DNA of 64,000 bases, from assembly GCA_948146395.1 (NCBI GenBank), contig OX411546.1, positions 24,592,449 to 24,656,448 on the forward strand. Direction: 5' to 3'. The stretch is from Fragum whitleyi (taxonomy: Eukaryota; Mollusca; Bivalvia; Cardiida; Cardiidae). Both the position numbers and the translations under genes were made by a program. The notes below the pieces were generated by a model. It was given only the letters and a program-made list of their open reading frames with translations, ran no database searches and had not been told where the DNA came from. How positions within the stretch are numbered: position 1 is the first letter of the stretch; each line of letters starts with the position of its first letter. Below, piece after piece: positions 11,188-22,718 of this stretch.

Positions 11188-11329
11188 AAAAATTCACAAC
11201 AAACAAAATAAATCAAGAATAATTTGAAACAGCACACCTTTAAGTGGGTGGCCAAGATTGGCGTGAAGGAATGTCTTCCGATAAGTTGAATTTTATTCAT
11301 TCATTCACAAATACGATTTTATGCCAGAT

Positions 11330-12072
11330 TTCAACTTTGTATTAGATTAAATGTTGATCTACATTAGTTCGAGTGCACTAGAAACTATTAAGTTACAAAA
11401 TAGTTAGAAATACATATGGTCTTTATCACCGAAGAATATCAGTTTTAATTTTCGCAAACCATCAGGAAATTCGAGTATTTTATTTCCAATGTGCCATAAA
11501 AAAGATTTTATTTTGGACATCATTTGTACTATTCATATTTTGCCGATTCCGTGCGATTAAACATCAAGTTATATTTGTCATTCGTCTTTGTTGTAGATTA
11601 AATGTTGATGTATCATTAGTTCGCGTGCACTAGAAACGATAAAGATACGAAATAGTTAGAAATACAAATGGCCTTTATCACCGAAGAATATTAGAAAAGC
11701 ATCAGGAAATTTGAGCAATTGAATTAAAATGCGCCATAAAAAAAAATTTATTTTGGACATCATTTGTACAATACCAATTTTACTGATTCCGTAACAATAA
11801 ACTTCAAGTTATATTTGTCATTCGTCTTTGTAGTAGATTAAATGTTGATCTACATTAGTTCGAGTGCACTAGAAACGATTAAGTTACAAAATAATTAGAA
11901 ATACATATGATCTTTATCACCGAAGAATATCAGTTTTTATTTGCGTAAACAATCGGAAAATTTGAGCATCTTATTACATTTTCGCCATAAAAAAATTAGT
12001 TTGGACATAATTTGTACAATTCCAATTTTATCGATACTGTGACAATAAACTTCAAGTTATATTTAATATTCG
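11330..12072. repeat. Three tandem copies of a ~245-bp unit
   Basis: GATTAAATGTTGATCTACAT recurs at 11345, 11596 and 11836. Each unit also contains GTGCACTAGAAAC, TTTATCACCGAAGAATAT, CGCCATAAAAAA, TTTGGACATCATTTGTAC and AACTTCAAGTTATATTTGTC. Units differ by scattered substitutions. No coding sequence. Confidence 0.9.
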
Positions 12073-12228
12073 ACATATATTTGTAATATATTTGTTCAAG
12101 AATGGTATCTATGGAATATTTCAAAAAGTTTTATTTTCTTTTCAAAATATAGCCCATATTCATTTCTGTAAGATCGATAAGAAAATGTCGTGAAAATAGA
12201 TATATTTATTGGAAATTGAGCCTGTGTG

Positions 12229-12433
12229 TGGCATTTCCAACAATTTCACATGTGCTTAGAACAAATTATCTGGCCAGTCTGTGCATCCGCACAGTCTGGC
12301 CAGAGTCTTTGCTACATACCTTCTGAAGAAAGGGTCTTAACCCCTTTAGGAATGTCATTTTGTATTATTTTGGCTGTCAAAAAAATTGTGCCTTGAGCAA
12401 ACGTCGAATTGTTTGAAATGCCATGCACAGGCT
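12229..12433. mobile_element. AGCCTGTGYGTG inverted-terminus element
   Basis: AGCCTGTGTGTGGCATTTCC at the left is matched in inverse by GAAATGCCATGCACAGGCT at the right. A short palindrome (TCTGGCCAGTCTGTGC ... GCACAGTCTGGCCAGA) lies near 12269. Truncated relatives lie at 61973 and 63306. Confidence 0.75.
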
Positions 12434-12688
12434 AAAATGATATTTTATTATGTTTTCATAAAGGTCTAGACAATACTAAAGTGCAAAGAAGAAGGGAGAT
12501 ACTAATTGAATTCCTAAAACAATTATAAAACAATTTTGCGTCAATGAATAAAATGGGCAGGGTACTAAAAAATTGATCTTTTTTGTATAAAACAAATATA
12601 AAGAATTAGAACATTCATTTTTAAGCAGGACACTTCTAACAAAAAAACAAAACAGTGCCGTTTTTGCGTGATTGTTCACCGTATATGT

Positions 12689-12934
12689 TACCCGTCACGC
12701 GAAAAGGGACCATCTGGGAACTTCGTTAAATAAATATTTGAAACAGAGATTGGGGTTAGAACAGGCCAACCAGAGGTCGCATTTCAAAAATTATTCCACG
12801 GGAAGGTAGATTTATTATTCTAAATTCAGAAAATTAGTTTAGTGCGAACAGTTTCGACCCTAGTCAGTCTGCGCAGTCTGACAAGGGTCGACACTTTACG
12901 CACTTCCCAAATGGTCCGTTTTCGCGTGATGGTT
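12689..12934. mobile_element. Foldback element (CCCGTCACGCG family), complete
   Basis: CCCGTCACGCGAAAAGGGAC at the left and the inverse of GGTCCGTTTTCGCGTGATGG at the right form imperfect termini. The interior carries the CGACCCTAGTCAG apex palindrome seen at the window start. No ORF. Confidence 0.8.
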
Positions 12935-13624
12935 CTTATATTTAATACTTGTTAATGGTAACACCAGATACCAGCTGCATCTAGAAATTAAGTGATTTAT
13001 GACTGATAAGGACGAATTCTAGTCTACACGTGGGATTTAGTTCACTGATCCGGGTCAACGTGTGTCCGGGATCGAGTTTATTGAAAACAACACGCAAGTC
13101 GATAAACAAACTTAGACATAAATATGCCCGATTAATGATACCGGTAATACAGCAGGGTTTAACACTAACAGTGTGCTGGAATCCTGAAGATCCCATAGTA
13201 TTTGGAGGAATTCCTTGTCTGGCCGCAAGACTCTTCTTTACAGTATTTTTTTCAAAGGGAATTAAATATGTCAGTCATTACATATATTCCAGTTAAGTCC
13301 CCTGTCTCTGAAAAGAAATTTTGTTCAGCACTTGTTAATATAAACTAGGATTAAAGAGGCTTGTAATAGAACTACTACAAAACAGTTCTGAAAATGCTAA
13401 CAAAAGGACCTCGGCCAATCTAAGGGATTCCATACATCTATAAAATCTAGAATTTTTTGCAAGCAAATTCCATTTTTTGAAGATAAATTTCTAAAATCAC
13501 TTTGTTCCCTACATAAGTAAGATTCTAAGAGTTACAATAAGGAATTCCCGCCGGGTCCAATTGAAAATTGGACAGTGTCGTCCCCTGTCCTACATGTGTT
13601 ATGATAAGTCTTTCTTCAATTCAG
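12935..13624. other. Unassigned non-coding stretch
   Basis: Overlapping antisense ORFs at 12981-13296 show no motif. Nothing else seen. Confidence 0.3.
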
Positions 13625-13870
13625 TTAGAGACTAGAGGTCCCGGGTTCAATCTCCGACGGCGGAACTCGTTCTTTCCGACCATTCGTCTTCCACCAATGG
13701 GTTGGTAATCGTAGACCTATGTGGGATGGCAGCTGGGGGCTAGGAAGGAATGCAATGGTGGAACTGGCTTGAGAAATACCAGTAATCAATTGTTAGGTGC
13801 TCCGGCCGCCGCCGCGATATAACTGAAATAATGTTGAAAGCGGCGTTAAATCCCAAGCAAACAAAGAAAA
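13625..13870 (+). mobile_element. SINE family 1, 5' truncated
   Basis: Begins inside the tRNA-like head just before the B box (CCCGGGTTCAATCTCC). It continues through GGTAATCGTAGACCTATGTG to the tail GAAAGCGGCGTTAAATCCC, then CAAGCAAACAAAG. The A box is missing, so this copy is probably transcriptionally dead. Confidence 0.85.
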
Positions 13871-13946
13871 GCAAATAGAAACAACCCGCCCATATGTGTC
13901 ACGAGTAGTTTCACTCTTACAGGTCTCGCTTGCTGACAATGTATTT

Positions 13947-14340
13947 TTATAATATGACCTACGTCGCGGAAGTGAAATAACCCCGTTGAGTATTTTTGGT
14001 ATAACAGTAGTGGAATAACTATGCCAATGGGCTCAGAGCGAATAGCAACGCTACATTGTAACTGCAAAAATGACGTCATGATGTATATATTGTAACGTCA
14101 GTTTTAAACGGCGTTAAAAGTTTCGCGGAATGGTAAAAAATAAGAATTTTGACGAATTTTTGCAAGATTAGGGTCAGTTTTTAAATAGAATTTGAAATTT
14201 ATGCTCATGAAATACAGAATTAATCAAACTCGTCATCTATGAACAGATAAAAATTCGGTGCATCCTGGTTTTTATCTGTTCATAGACGACTCAAGTAATA
14301 AATTTGGTATTCCATGGCCACTCATTCAATATCCTCTCTA
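13947..14340 (-). mobile_element. GTCATATT/ATAGAGGATAT element, copy 1
   Basis: Shares with the copies at 15291 and 41776 the segments GACCTACGTCGCGG, GTGAAATAACCCCGTTGA, AATGACGTCATGATG and a hairpin (CGTCATCTATGAACAGATAA and its inverse). Its flanks, GACAATGTATTT and TGTCCTTAACGAC, correspond to the uninterrupted GGCGATGTATTTGTCC at about 15046, which acts as an empty site. Confidence 0.8.
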
Positions 14341-14344
14341 TGTC

Positions 14345-15122
14345 CTTAACGACTTTTTGTTCTCCTAACCTAGCTTTGTGACACAGAAACACAGAAACGT
14401 GATGCGTGCTCATTAAGACGGTAATACGTATGAAACATCTTGAAGTTTGTAAGGTGAATGATACAAATGATTAAAAAAAATCGAATAAGCGGGACTTTCG
14501 AAGTTCGAGTTAAAATAGAGGAGTATAGGGTGGCTTATTTCGTTGCTTTTAAGGGGTTGTTATAATTAAGCGCTGTAGAAATGACTGCATGATAAATAGA
14601 ATAACATGTACGTGTCTTAAATCATCTATGTTGTCTGACATCGGCTGCGAGAAATTATCATGACTCTGTAAAGCCTCGTCATGATAAATTCTCCCAACCT
14701 CGACCCGATAACATTGATATTTTAAGACACTAACATGTTCTTTTCTATGTAAATGTGCCCACAAGTTCAAATGGAAACAGTCCACCAATGTGGTGTCACA
14801 ATAAGATTCAATCTTACACGTCTCATCCGATGAAGAAGTAATTGTTCTTTCAACTTTCTGTTCTCCTAAGCTAGCTTTCTGACATAAAAAACTTGATGCG
14901 GCGTGAGTATCAATTCCACACGCAGGGTCTAAAACATATTGTAATGAAAAAGGACCAAGTCCTGCAGGTTTAATTGCAGTGACTTAACACGTTACATCGC
15001 GTGTCACAATCAGTTTATCTCTTGCAGGTCTCAGGTCTCGTCTGCTGGCGATGTATTTGTCCTAATCGACTTCTTGTTCTCCTAACCTACTTTTGTGACA
15101 TAGAAACGTGACGCGTGCTTAT
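14345..15122. repeat. Three diverged direct repeats around TTGTTCTCCTAACCTA
   Basis: Segments near 14345-14415, 14838-14900 and 15056-15122 share TTGTTCTCCTAACCTAGCTT, then GTGACA and GAAACGTGATGCGTGCT. They are remnants of a local duplication older than the element at 13947. Confidence 0.6.
14603..14734. repeat. Hairpin with GACTCTGTAAAGCCTCGTC apex
   Basis: AACATGTACGTGTCTTAAAT pairs with ATTTTAAGACACTAACATGT, and inner arms GAAATTATCATGA and TCATGATAAATTC pair around an apex resembling the CGAGGCTCTGCC class. Confidence 0.7.
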
Positions 15123-15290
15123 TCAAAAGATAGATACTACAGTACAGTAATCGTGAAATTTGAAATGTGAACGATATTGGATTGTTTTCATTTTGTTATA
15201 AAATCGAATTTTGTATAGAATTGAGCATAGCGTCTTTAGAATTACCAATGGAAATTGTGGGACTTCAGAAATGAATCTAATATCATGAAA

Positions 15291-15677
15291 ATAGAGGATA
15301 TTGAATGACTGGTCATGGAATACCTTTATTAAACGAGTCATCTTTAAACAGATAAAAACGAGGCTGCGCCGAGTTTTTAACTGTTTATAGATGACGAGTT
15401 TAATAAATTCGGTATTTTATGAGCACAATTTTTATATTCTATTTATAATATAACCCGAATTTTTGCCGAAAATCTTCAAAAACTTTCAATTTTCCGCGAC
15501 GTAATAACGCCGTTCAAAACGGACGTCACAATATATACATTATGACGTCATTTTCGCAGTTACAAAATGGCATTGCTATTCGCTCTGCATAGTTATTCCA
15601 CTAGTGTAAAAACACCCGTGTAATATCAAAAATATTCAACGGGGTTATTTCACTCCCGCGACGTAGGTCATATTATA
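15291..15677 (+). mobile_element. GTCATATT/ATAGAGGATAT element, copy 2
   Basis: Runs from ATAGAGGATATTGAATGA to ACGTAGGTCATATTATAA. A hairpin with apex CGAGGCTGCGCCGAG lies at 15338-15411, and GACGTCACAATATATACATT and a TATGACGTCATT palindrome follow. Confidence 0.8.
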
Positions 15678-16025
15678 AATAAATTTAAATTGCAATTAAT
15701 TTCCGGACCAGATGAGTGACCATTCAACGAGTTTATTTATTGACACTTTCGCTTAAATACGCACAGAGTACGCAAATAAGAAAGAAGAGATTTAGTTGCG
15801 AGATTTTCAGCAAAATTGATGATCTTGGTGGACTAAAAGCAACAATTCTCTAAAAATAACACCACAACATTAATGAAATCTTCAAGATTTATGGAATTAG
15901 GTAAATGCTTTCAGAATAACGTGCACAATTATAACTTGACCTCAATGATTTCTTTCAATGATCGGTAGGTACTTGCAATGCCGCTCCTCTTTCAATTGAC
16001 GAGTTTGATCGCCGAAGACACATTA

Positions 16026-16460
16026 CAGCTAAAACCAATTGAAATTGACACTCATTCCGATCAAAATCACGCCAAACCATTACCTCGGCTCTCAATTCTT
16101 TCATTCCAAACACTCGCTAAAACATTTAGAAAACGCTCAAAAATCATTAAAAAAGATAAGAAAAACAACTTCACGCAAAATAGATAAAGCTAGAAAAAAT
16201 GGCGATTTGACTAAGGAATTTAAATTATGAGCGTGTAATTGGTTATTAAAGAAATATGAAGCTATTTATAGAACTTGAATGTATATTCGATTCAAGCGAG
16301 GTAATAAACATCTCTAATTGTGTTCACCCGGAACAAGATTATCTATTTTTGGATTACCTCCCTTTCATATAACTCAAAACAGGTTCCTCCTGTTCATTCA
16401 ATTTAATTTCAAAATTATTACCAAATCATTCATCTTGTCAATTAGTTAATTTGTTAACTG
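16026..16460 (-). mobile_element. CAG-MITE copy 8, full length
   Basis: Diverged 5' end (CAGCTAAAACCAATTGAAAT), central palindrome at about 16298-16360 with mismatched arms, 3' end TTAATTTGTTAACTG followed by TA. Confidence 0.85.
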
Positions 16461-17825
16461 TATTTGAGAACTGCGAATACCTTCTTCTACATTTAAGTCT
16501 AACGAAGTTATCCAAGATTTTTTTAAAAAAAAAACTGGTAATAAAACATGCTTAACATTAAGCCAATAGTATAAAAAGTGAACCGATCATTAGTGGGCAC
16601 CATACACAATAATAATATTATTTTAATGTTAAAATAGTATCAAATAAGTTTAGTTTCTCCTCGCTTGATGTTTACCCGTTTCTAAAATTGCTCCATTAAT
16701 TTTCATCTGAAATTTTCAAGAAATAAATTTTCCATCATAATTTAATGACACCTAAGATATAAATCGTTACAAATGTGATTACTTGCTGTGAACACGACAT
16801 TAATGGGAAACTTATCACTGGCTTAAAACACATCCTTTAAACAAACCACCGCGATTTTAATGCCTGATAACCTCTTTTCTAGAGACGATATATTTAAAGA
16901 TGTCAAAATACATTCTTGATATACATGTATATATAAGAAATATAGATTCTTGATGAAATATGAAATGAGTGTATTTCTACGACTAGCCAAAAAGCCAATT
17001 TGTTAATTGTTGATAATTATCAAAACATGCATAAGTTAGGTCATATGCACTATAACTAAAGTTATAAAAGTTCTGGTTTGAGATCGAAGATCATAATTGT
17101 CTATACCAAAGCAGCCAAAATTAGCATTTGATACTTGTTTACAATCCATATCTATACAAAAACTGCTTAGGGTAGACTGGCTCCCGTCCCACTGATCTGA
17201 AGTTTTGTGGATGAGCAATTCAACTAGAAAAATAATAATTTCTTGTCAGCTTATATTTCTCTGACAGGCCGATCAGTGTCAGTGTTTGAGAATACGGGAG
17301 GTGATTTGAAATAGTAAAACATGAGTGATGTACCTTATTTAACACTAACTGACAGTCTGGGAGCCAGGTTATGCTTAGGGTTGAAGATAACATTTTGTTT
17401 TGTTTTCGAAAAAGATTCACACCTAATTGTATTTTGGTTTTACATTTTACGCCTAGATGAAAACAAAAAGTACCCACGCCATCCCTTTATATGTGCCATT
17501 GAATGTAAAATGAAAATATCTGACTTATTTTTAGACGTTAATGATGGAACTATACTGACGTCAATAAAAAACGCCGCAGTCAAATGGAAAGTGAAATTAT
17601 CTACAAAAGACACTCCCCGCATTTAACATTTTTTTCTTCATATGAAAAACAAATTAATTGCAATACAGTTAAAAAAAAAGAACTGTTTATGATTCACCAT
17701 TTGAAGAGGGGTAATTTAGCTTCAAGGACGGGTATTTCGAAACATAACGCGTTTGACCATATTGCCAAAAAACCAAAGCATCAAGTCATTAAACCACGAA
17801 TTTTGCACAAAGAGTTTTGGAGATA
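16461..17825. other. Unassigned AT-rich stretch
   Basis: ORFs at 17036-17832 overlap on both strands without domains or splice context. Nothing recognised. Confidence 0.35.
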
Positions 17826-18222
17826 CAGTTAACAACATCGTGAAATTTATAAGGTGAATGATTCTAGAATGCTTCAAGAAATGAAATTGAATGAGTTTGT
17901 GGATCGAGTTTAGAGTGAATTAATGGAAGATAATCCAATATTGATTACCTCCCTTTAATAAAATATGCATTCAGGTTCTTTAGATAGCTTCCTTTTTCTT
18001 CAGGGACCTAAAAAGCACTTAAAATTTCGATTATATCAGTGAAATCGAGATTTTACTATAGCTTCATTTATTTTGAATGTAGTTGTTAATCTTACCTTTA
18101 AGTGATTTTGGAGTGTTTTGAACGGTTTTAGTGAGTTTTTTGAATGAAGGAATGGAGCGCTGAGTGAGCGATTTAGAATGTTTTAATTCAAATAAATGTC
18201 AATTTCTTGTTGTAACTAACTG
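17826..18222 (+). mobile_element. CAG-MITE copy 9, TA TSD on both sides
   Basis: CAGTTAACAACATCGTGAAA to TTGTTGTAACTAACTG, flanked by TA at 17824-17825 and 18223-18224. Part of the left arm of the central palindrome is deleted. Confidence 0.9.
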
Positions 18223-18712
18223 TAGGGTTTTGGAAAATACAACTTGTTATTTAACAACTAAAGTAAAAGTAAAAGTACAGTAAAAGGCATACAAAGACGT
18301 CTATGGAAGCGTCATCTAAAGGTATGCTTGGTGCGTTCTCTATGACCAATTGACCGCAAAAAGAATTGATGATGGTATGGTATACACCCCTTTTTACTTG
18401 AAAATTGATAGACTGTGCAGTAAAAAGTGCAACAAACGGATTTGCTTTGTCGATATGAAGAATTATGTTATGACATTGATGGGTCTATAACGAGCTATAG
18501 GGCTTATTCGACCTATTGAACTCGAGATCTCCGGGGTGATTTCTCCAAATTCTTCGACTTACTGATTGTCATTTAGTCCTTTTTAATGCCTTTGCAAGAG
18601 AAATGGTAATCATTACCGATTACGTCAATGACGTTGTCTGGTGAAGTTACCTTGTCGTACAGACGTCATAGGCGGTCCATCTTCACCAACTGTACCCGAG
18701 GATCTTCTCCTC
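18223..18712. other. Unassigned non-coding stretch
   Basis: No repeat or ORF recognised. Confidence 0.3.
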
Positions 18713-18840
18713 CAGTTAACAACATTATAAAATTGACAAGGTGAATATTTTTGGAATAAGATTGAATTAGTGCGATGAGCGAGTTTTAAGTGAAATTAAA
18801 GGGAGGTAATCAAATGTCGATTATTTTTTTCAGCATGAAT
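18713..18840 (+). mobile_element. CAG-MITE copy 10, left half only
   Basis: CAGTTAACAACATTATAAAA through GGGAGGTAATCAAATGTCG. It stops at the palindrome centre. Confidence 0.85.
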
Positions 18841-19176
18841 GTCACCTGGTTTCACTACGGTTTCCCTTGAATTACGTTGGCAAGCGATTTATTAGGTCAC
18901 CAAGAAAATAGAAGTAAAGAAATACAGCGAGAAATGTTTTAAAATTAAACGAATGTTGAAGTACCCTCGATTTCAAAGATAACATTGCTGGGTGTGTTTT
19001 TTCCTGATGCATTATTTTACAAAAAAATTGGACAGACTGGTGACTGAATGGCTAATCTTTTGAAATGCCAAGTTCACATATCAAAATAATCGCTGAAAAT
19101 GTGTGAAAGTGTGTGAAAAAAAAATGTGAGGAAGCCGCTAAGAACTTTTGAGAAGTGTTTAGATAGGTTTCATTGA

Positions 19177-19420
19177 CCTGGGGCCCGTTTCACCAAACTC
19201 TTTACGAAAAAATTAATCGTAAGTCAAAATCACTTATGGTACATGGTGTTTTATTACTGGATTCTGCCTTGTAATATCTCATTTGAATCGTCTTTGGAAG
19301 ACGATTCCAATGAGATGATGTATGGCAGAATTCCATTTTTAGTTACTTCTGTAGAAGCAACTTTAATTTTTGACTAACGAAAAAAATGATCGTAAGATGT
19401 TTAGTAAAACAGTCCCCTGG
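19177..19420. mobile_element. CCTGGGGCCCG foldback with nested hairpin
   Basis: CCTGGGGCCCGTTTCACCAA at the left mirrors GTAAAACAGTCCCCTGG at the right, with inner arms matching over about 50 bp (CGTAAGTCAAAAT and ATTTTTGACTAACG). The centre contains a second palindrome, TCATTTGAATCGTCTT with AAGACGATTCCAATGA. I recall GGGCCCGTTTCAC-type foldbacks as widespread in marine invertebrates. Confidence 0.75.
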
Positions 19421-19505
19421 CGTTGATCCCCGTTATTTCGACGAGGAAAGTTTGGTAAACCTCATTCGACAATGTTCTTGCTATCGTCAGAATAAACCAC
19501 AACTA

Positions 19506-19874
19506 CAGTTAACAACATCGTGAAATTGACAAGGTGTTTTTTTTTGGAATAAAAATTGAACGAATGTGTGGAGCGAGTTCTGGGTGAGTTTAATGGGAGG
19601 TAATCCAATATAATAAATTTTGTTCAGGCTGATATCTATTACCTCCGTTTAATAAAATACGCATACAAGTTCTATAAATAGCTTCCTATTTCTTCAAAAG
19701 CATTTCAGACGCTTACAATTTGAGTTAAATCAGTGAAATTGCGATTTTTTTTCTAGCTTTATTCATTTTGATTAACGTTGTTGTTTCTATCTTTTCAGAG
19801 AGTTTGAAACGTTTCTGAGTGATTTGGAATGATTTTGATCGAGATGAATGTCAATTTCAAGATGTTGTTGGCTG
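19506..19874 (+). mobile_element. CAG-MITE copy 11, TA TSD
   Basis: CAGTTAACAACATCGTGAAA to AAGATGTTGTTGGCTG, flanked by TA on both sides. The palindrome centre is partly deleted. Confidence 0.9.
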
Positions 19875-20676
19875 TAAACCTTTTAATAGATCAAATTGGG
19901 GAAATGTATTTTTCATCAGACTTTCACCCTCATAGAAAACAGATTCAGTCTGTTCGTGCACAGAATGTCGCCATAATTGCATGGAGAGAACCGTGTGTGT
20001 ACGCCAACACTCGATTGTCGGTGCTGGGTAATACAAAATATCTAAGAAAAAGAGGCAAAAAATGCTTTTAAAGTTACTTCCCTTGATAGCCTGGTTAGTT
20101 CTTGTGATACCAAAGGTGTAAGTTAAGTTTTAATAAATATCTTCAGTTATTCTGGAGAAAGAAAGGGCAAGGGTTACAGGTTATAATGAACGGGTTAACA
20201 TCAACAAAAACGCTAATGCGACCAAGATGAAAATAATTGCTACCCTTTTGTTCCAAAAGTAATCCACCTGGTAAAAAATCTAGTCGTTTGGTACAATTGC
20301 AAGATAACGACGTCAATATAACGCTCCAATAATGGCAACTTCCGTTCCGGGTTTATCGAAAATCAAAGGAATTGGTAATGTATTCTCTTCTAAATTAGGG
20401 ACATTAAAAAAGTGTTTATATGCGTTTCTTTTGCAAGTCAGCATATTTTCATATATATGGAATTATTCTTCGATACTTTACACGTTAATCCGGCGTGGGA
20501 GTGTTATTTTGAAGTCTTCCACAAACATCGGTTGAAATTGAATTCTCCAGAGTTTTACATGAAATGAAATTGGATTTAAATTTTCTTAGAAATTCTTCCC
20601 GTCTCACAGTTCACGTAACAAGATTTTATCATGTCAACCTTTTGTCCCAAGTTTTAAATGATCCTTTGCGTAACAT

Positions 20677-21155
20677 TTACAACAATAATTATTGTCATTC
20701 GGAACATCACTCGGCCATTTCCGTAAACTGCAACAGACCTCGGATGTATGTAAGGCGGAAGGGTATGTAACAAAATCGTGCATTTTGTTAGGCGGAAACA
20801 GTGTAAGAAAAACTAGCACTGTAGATTTATATCTTTTACAGTAAATAACGGCTGAAAATTCTTAATTTTTGAGAATGACGAATCATTCTCATAAATAAAG
20901 ATTTTTTCAGCCGTTATTTAAGAATCTTGAGATATTTATATTAGAATACGATGGTTGCACGTCAGTGACTAAAACGAGTAGTGTTGGCGACGTCAATTTT
21001 TTTCTCTCACAAGTTCGAGGGGTAACGCCATTTAAACTGACGTCATCGAGTTTTTCCAAGGTTTTCCCGTAATCTTTAAAAATAGTCCGTCTACGTACAT
21101 CCGAGGTTGATAGTGAGATTGGCCGAGTGGTGTTCCGAATGTAATTATTGTATGT
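20677..21155. mobile_element. ~480-bp element with ~70-bp inverted ends and inner hairpin
   Basis: The left arm (CATTCGGAACATCACTCGGC, then CCTCGGATGTATGT) is repeated in inverse at the right (ACATCCGAGGTTGATAGTG, then GTGGTGTTCCGAATG). A separate hairpin (AATAACGGCTGAAAATTC and its inverse) lies at 20842-20921. Short ORFs read through it but show no transposase motif. Confidence 0.65.
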
Positions 21156-21661
21156 CGATGGACCAGCTGGAAACAGTTGTGACCGCCTATAAACATATGG
21201 GCGATTTTCGCCAAATGGCATCATTGCATTGTGCTTTTTTTCCCATATATGGTGTTTCTTATAGTCATTCTTGTACAAAAACTTTGCATGCTCACGTCAG
21301 CCATACTAAATGGGGGTATAAGTACTTACTTAAGTATGCCGGCAAAATCGAGTATCGGGATTTTCAGTCCTTTGATTTTCATGAAAAGCAGTATTTAATA
21401 TGCCACTCAAATGTATGTGTATATCGTTTTAGGGACAAATATGCAATTGCATTTTGTATATCTGAAACTGAAATAGACAAGAGTCAAAAACTTGTAAGTA
21501 GACAGAGGGGAAGGGCAGAAACATAAATAAGATTAGATTTGCAAGTACAGCGTCCGAGACATGAAAAGGTTTCAAGACATTGAAAAGATGTGCGGTTGAA
21601 AAAAAGAAGCTCAGTTTCTCCATTATTAAGACGGTTACTTTTTTTAAACAAATACACGCTA

Positions 21662-21730
21662 GATTTTCTTCCAAAAGCACGTAACTACAGCTTGACATAA
21701 GCTGTAGTTACGACGTTTTGGAAGAAAATC
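21662..21730. repeat. Hairpin with GTAACTACAGCTT apex
   Basis: GATTTTCTTCCAAAAGCACG, then TAACTACAGCTT, pairs with AAGCTGTAGTTACG, then ACGTTTTGGAAGAAAATC. The apex recurs with different outer arms at 49378-49437 and, degraded, near 26460 and 26735. Confidence 0.8.
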
Positions 21731-22060
21731 GACGAAACCTTTTTAATTAGAATTCTTCAGCTGAGTGTAATCATTTTCAATAAACCAGTAGCTAAATGTT
21801 GAAAAGCAAAAATGTCTTTTCTGAAGCACAAACAGCTGTAGAAACGTCACTTTTATCGTCCAATCATGTTCATTTGTATCTTGACATAAGCGTATTTCCA
21901 TCATTTAACTCCTAATGTAAAATTTGAACAGACGAGTCCCGTACCGGAAAAAAAGAAAATATATTTCGAAAGAGAGGAAAAGTATGATCCACCCTTTATA
22001 GCACACGAAAAATTCCTAAGCTGAAAAATGTTGAAACTCTTCGCAGACGGTTTGATTGTA

Positions 22061-22718
22061 CAGCTAGTAACATCGTTGACATTTATCTAATCGTTCAGCA
22101 AGCGCTACATTCATTCATTCATTCAAAAACTCACTAAAACCACTAAACACGCTCCGAAATCGTTTAAATTTTTTCGAGAACGTTTAAAATAATAAACATT
22201 TGATAAAAATTTATAGGCTCATCCCACGCTCAGTGTTTGTGTTTGGGTATTGGTTTGGTGGGTAAGTAGAGACACACTAATTGGTATGTGTGTGTGTGTT
22301 TCCGTTGATTTATCGTCGCTACCGTCGCGCATGTCCATATGAGCGACACCCCCCCCCCCAGAAGACTGTAAGTTGTTACGGGGGATAGTGCAAGGATACA
22401 TGACGAAACTACTTCTGAGATCCACCGTGGTTCTTTAACGTGCTCGATGTAAAGCACTGTCTCACGGAGCCTCGGTTTAACGTTTCATCCGTAAGGCATT
22501 TAGTTTGCTTCTGAGCTAATCGGGCTGACATACAGTAATTGGAAAATTTGTCGCTTTATTTAAAAAGGTTGGTATTGATGGAAAGGGATTTAATACAATA
22601 TCGCCAATATGCGATATTGTATCATATCCCTTTAATCAAAACTCGTTCCACGCACTCATTCATTAAAATTCTAATATAATTTTAAAAAAAATCATTCAAC
22701 GATGTGTAACGTGTTAAC
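22061..22718 (-). mobile_element. CAG-MITE copy 12, interrupted by a SINE
   Basis: The outer half starts CAGCTAGTAACATCGTTGAC. The inner half, with an intact palindrome centred near 22605, resumes around 22531 and ends at GTGTAACGTGTTAAC. A SINE family 2 fragment lies between. The palindrome arms share changes not seen in other copies. Confidence 0.7.
22205..22535 (-). mobile_element. SINE family 2, fragment
   Basis: Shares with 30531-30830 the blocks GAGCGAC, GGATAGTGCAAGGATACATG, then ACGAAACTACT, and GCTCGATGTAAAGCAC. The tRNA-like head is truncated at the 5' end. A (TG)n tract and an 11-C run lie inside. Confidence 0.65.

Noticed and set aside
20332..20380. Possible first exon (ATGGCAACTTCC ... 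GGAATTG then GTAATG)
   Set aside because: Good start context and a weak donor, but only about 14 codons and no neighbouring exon to support it.
21107..21526. 139-codon ORF overlapping an inverted repeat
   Set aside because: Begins inside the 20677-21155 element arm; Cys/His spacing matches no zinc-finger pattern I recognise.
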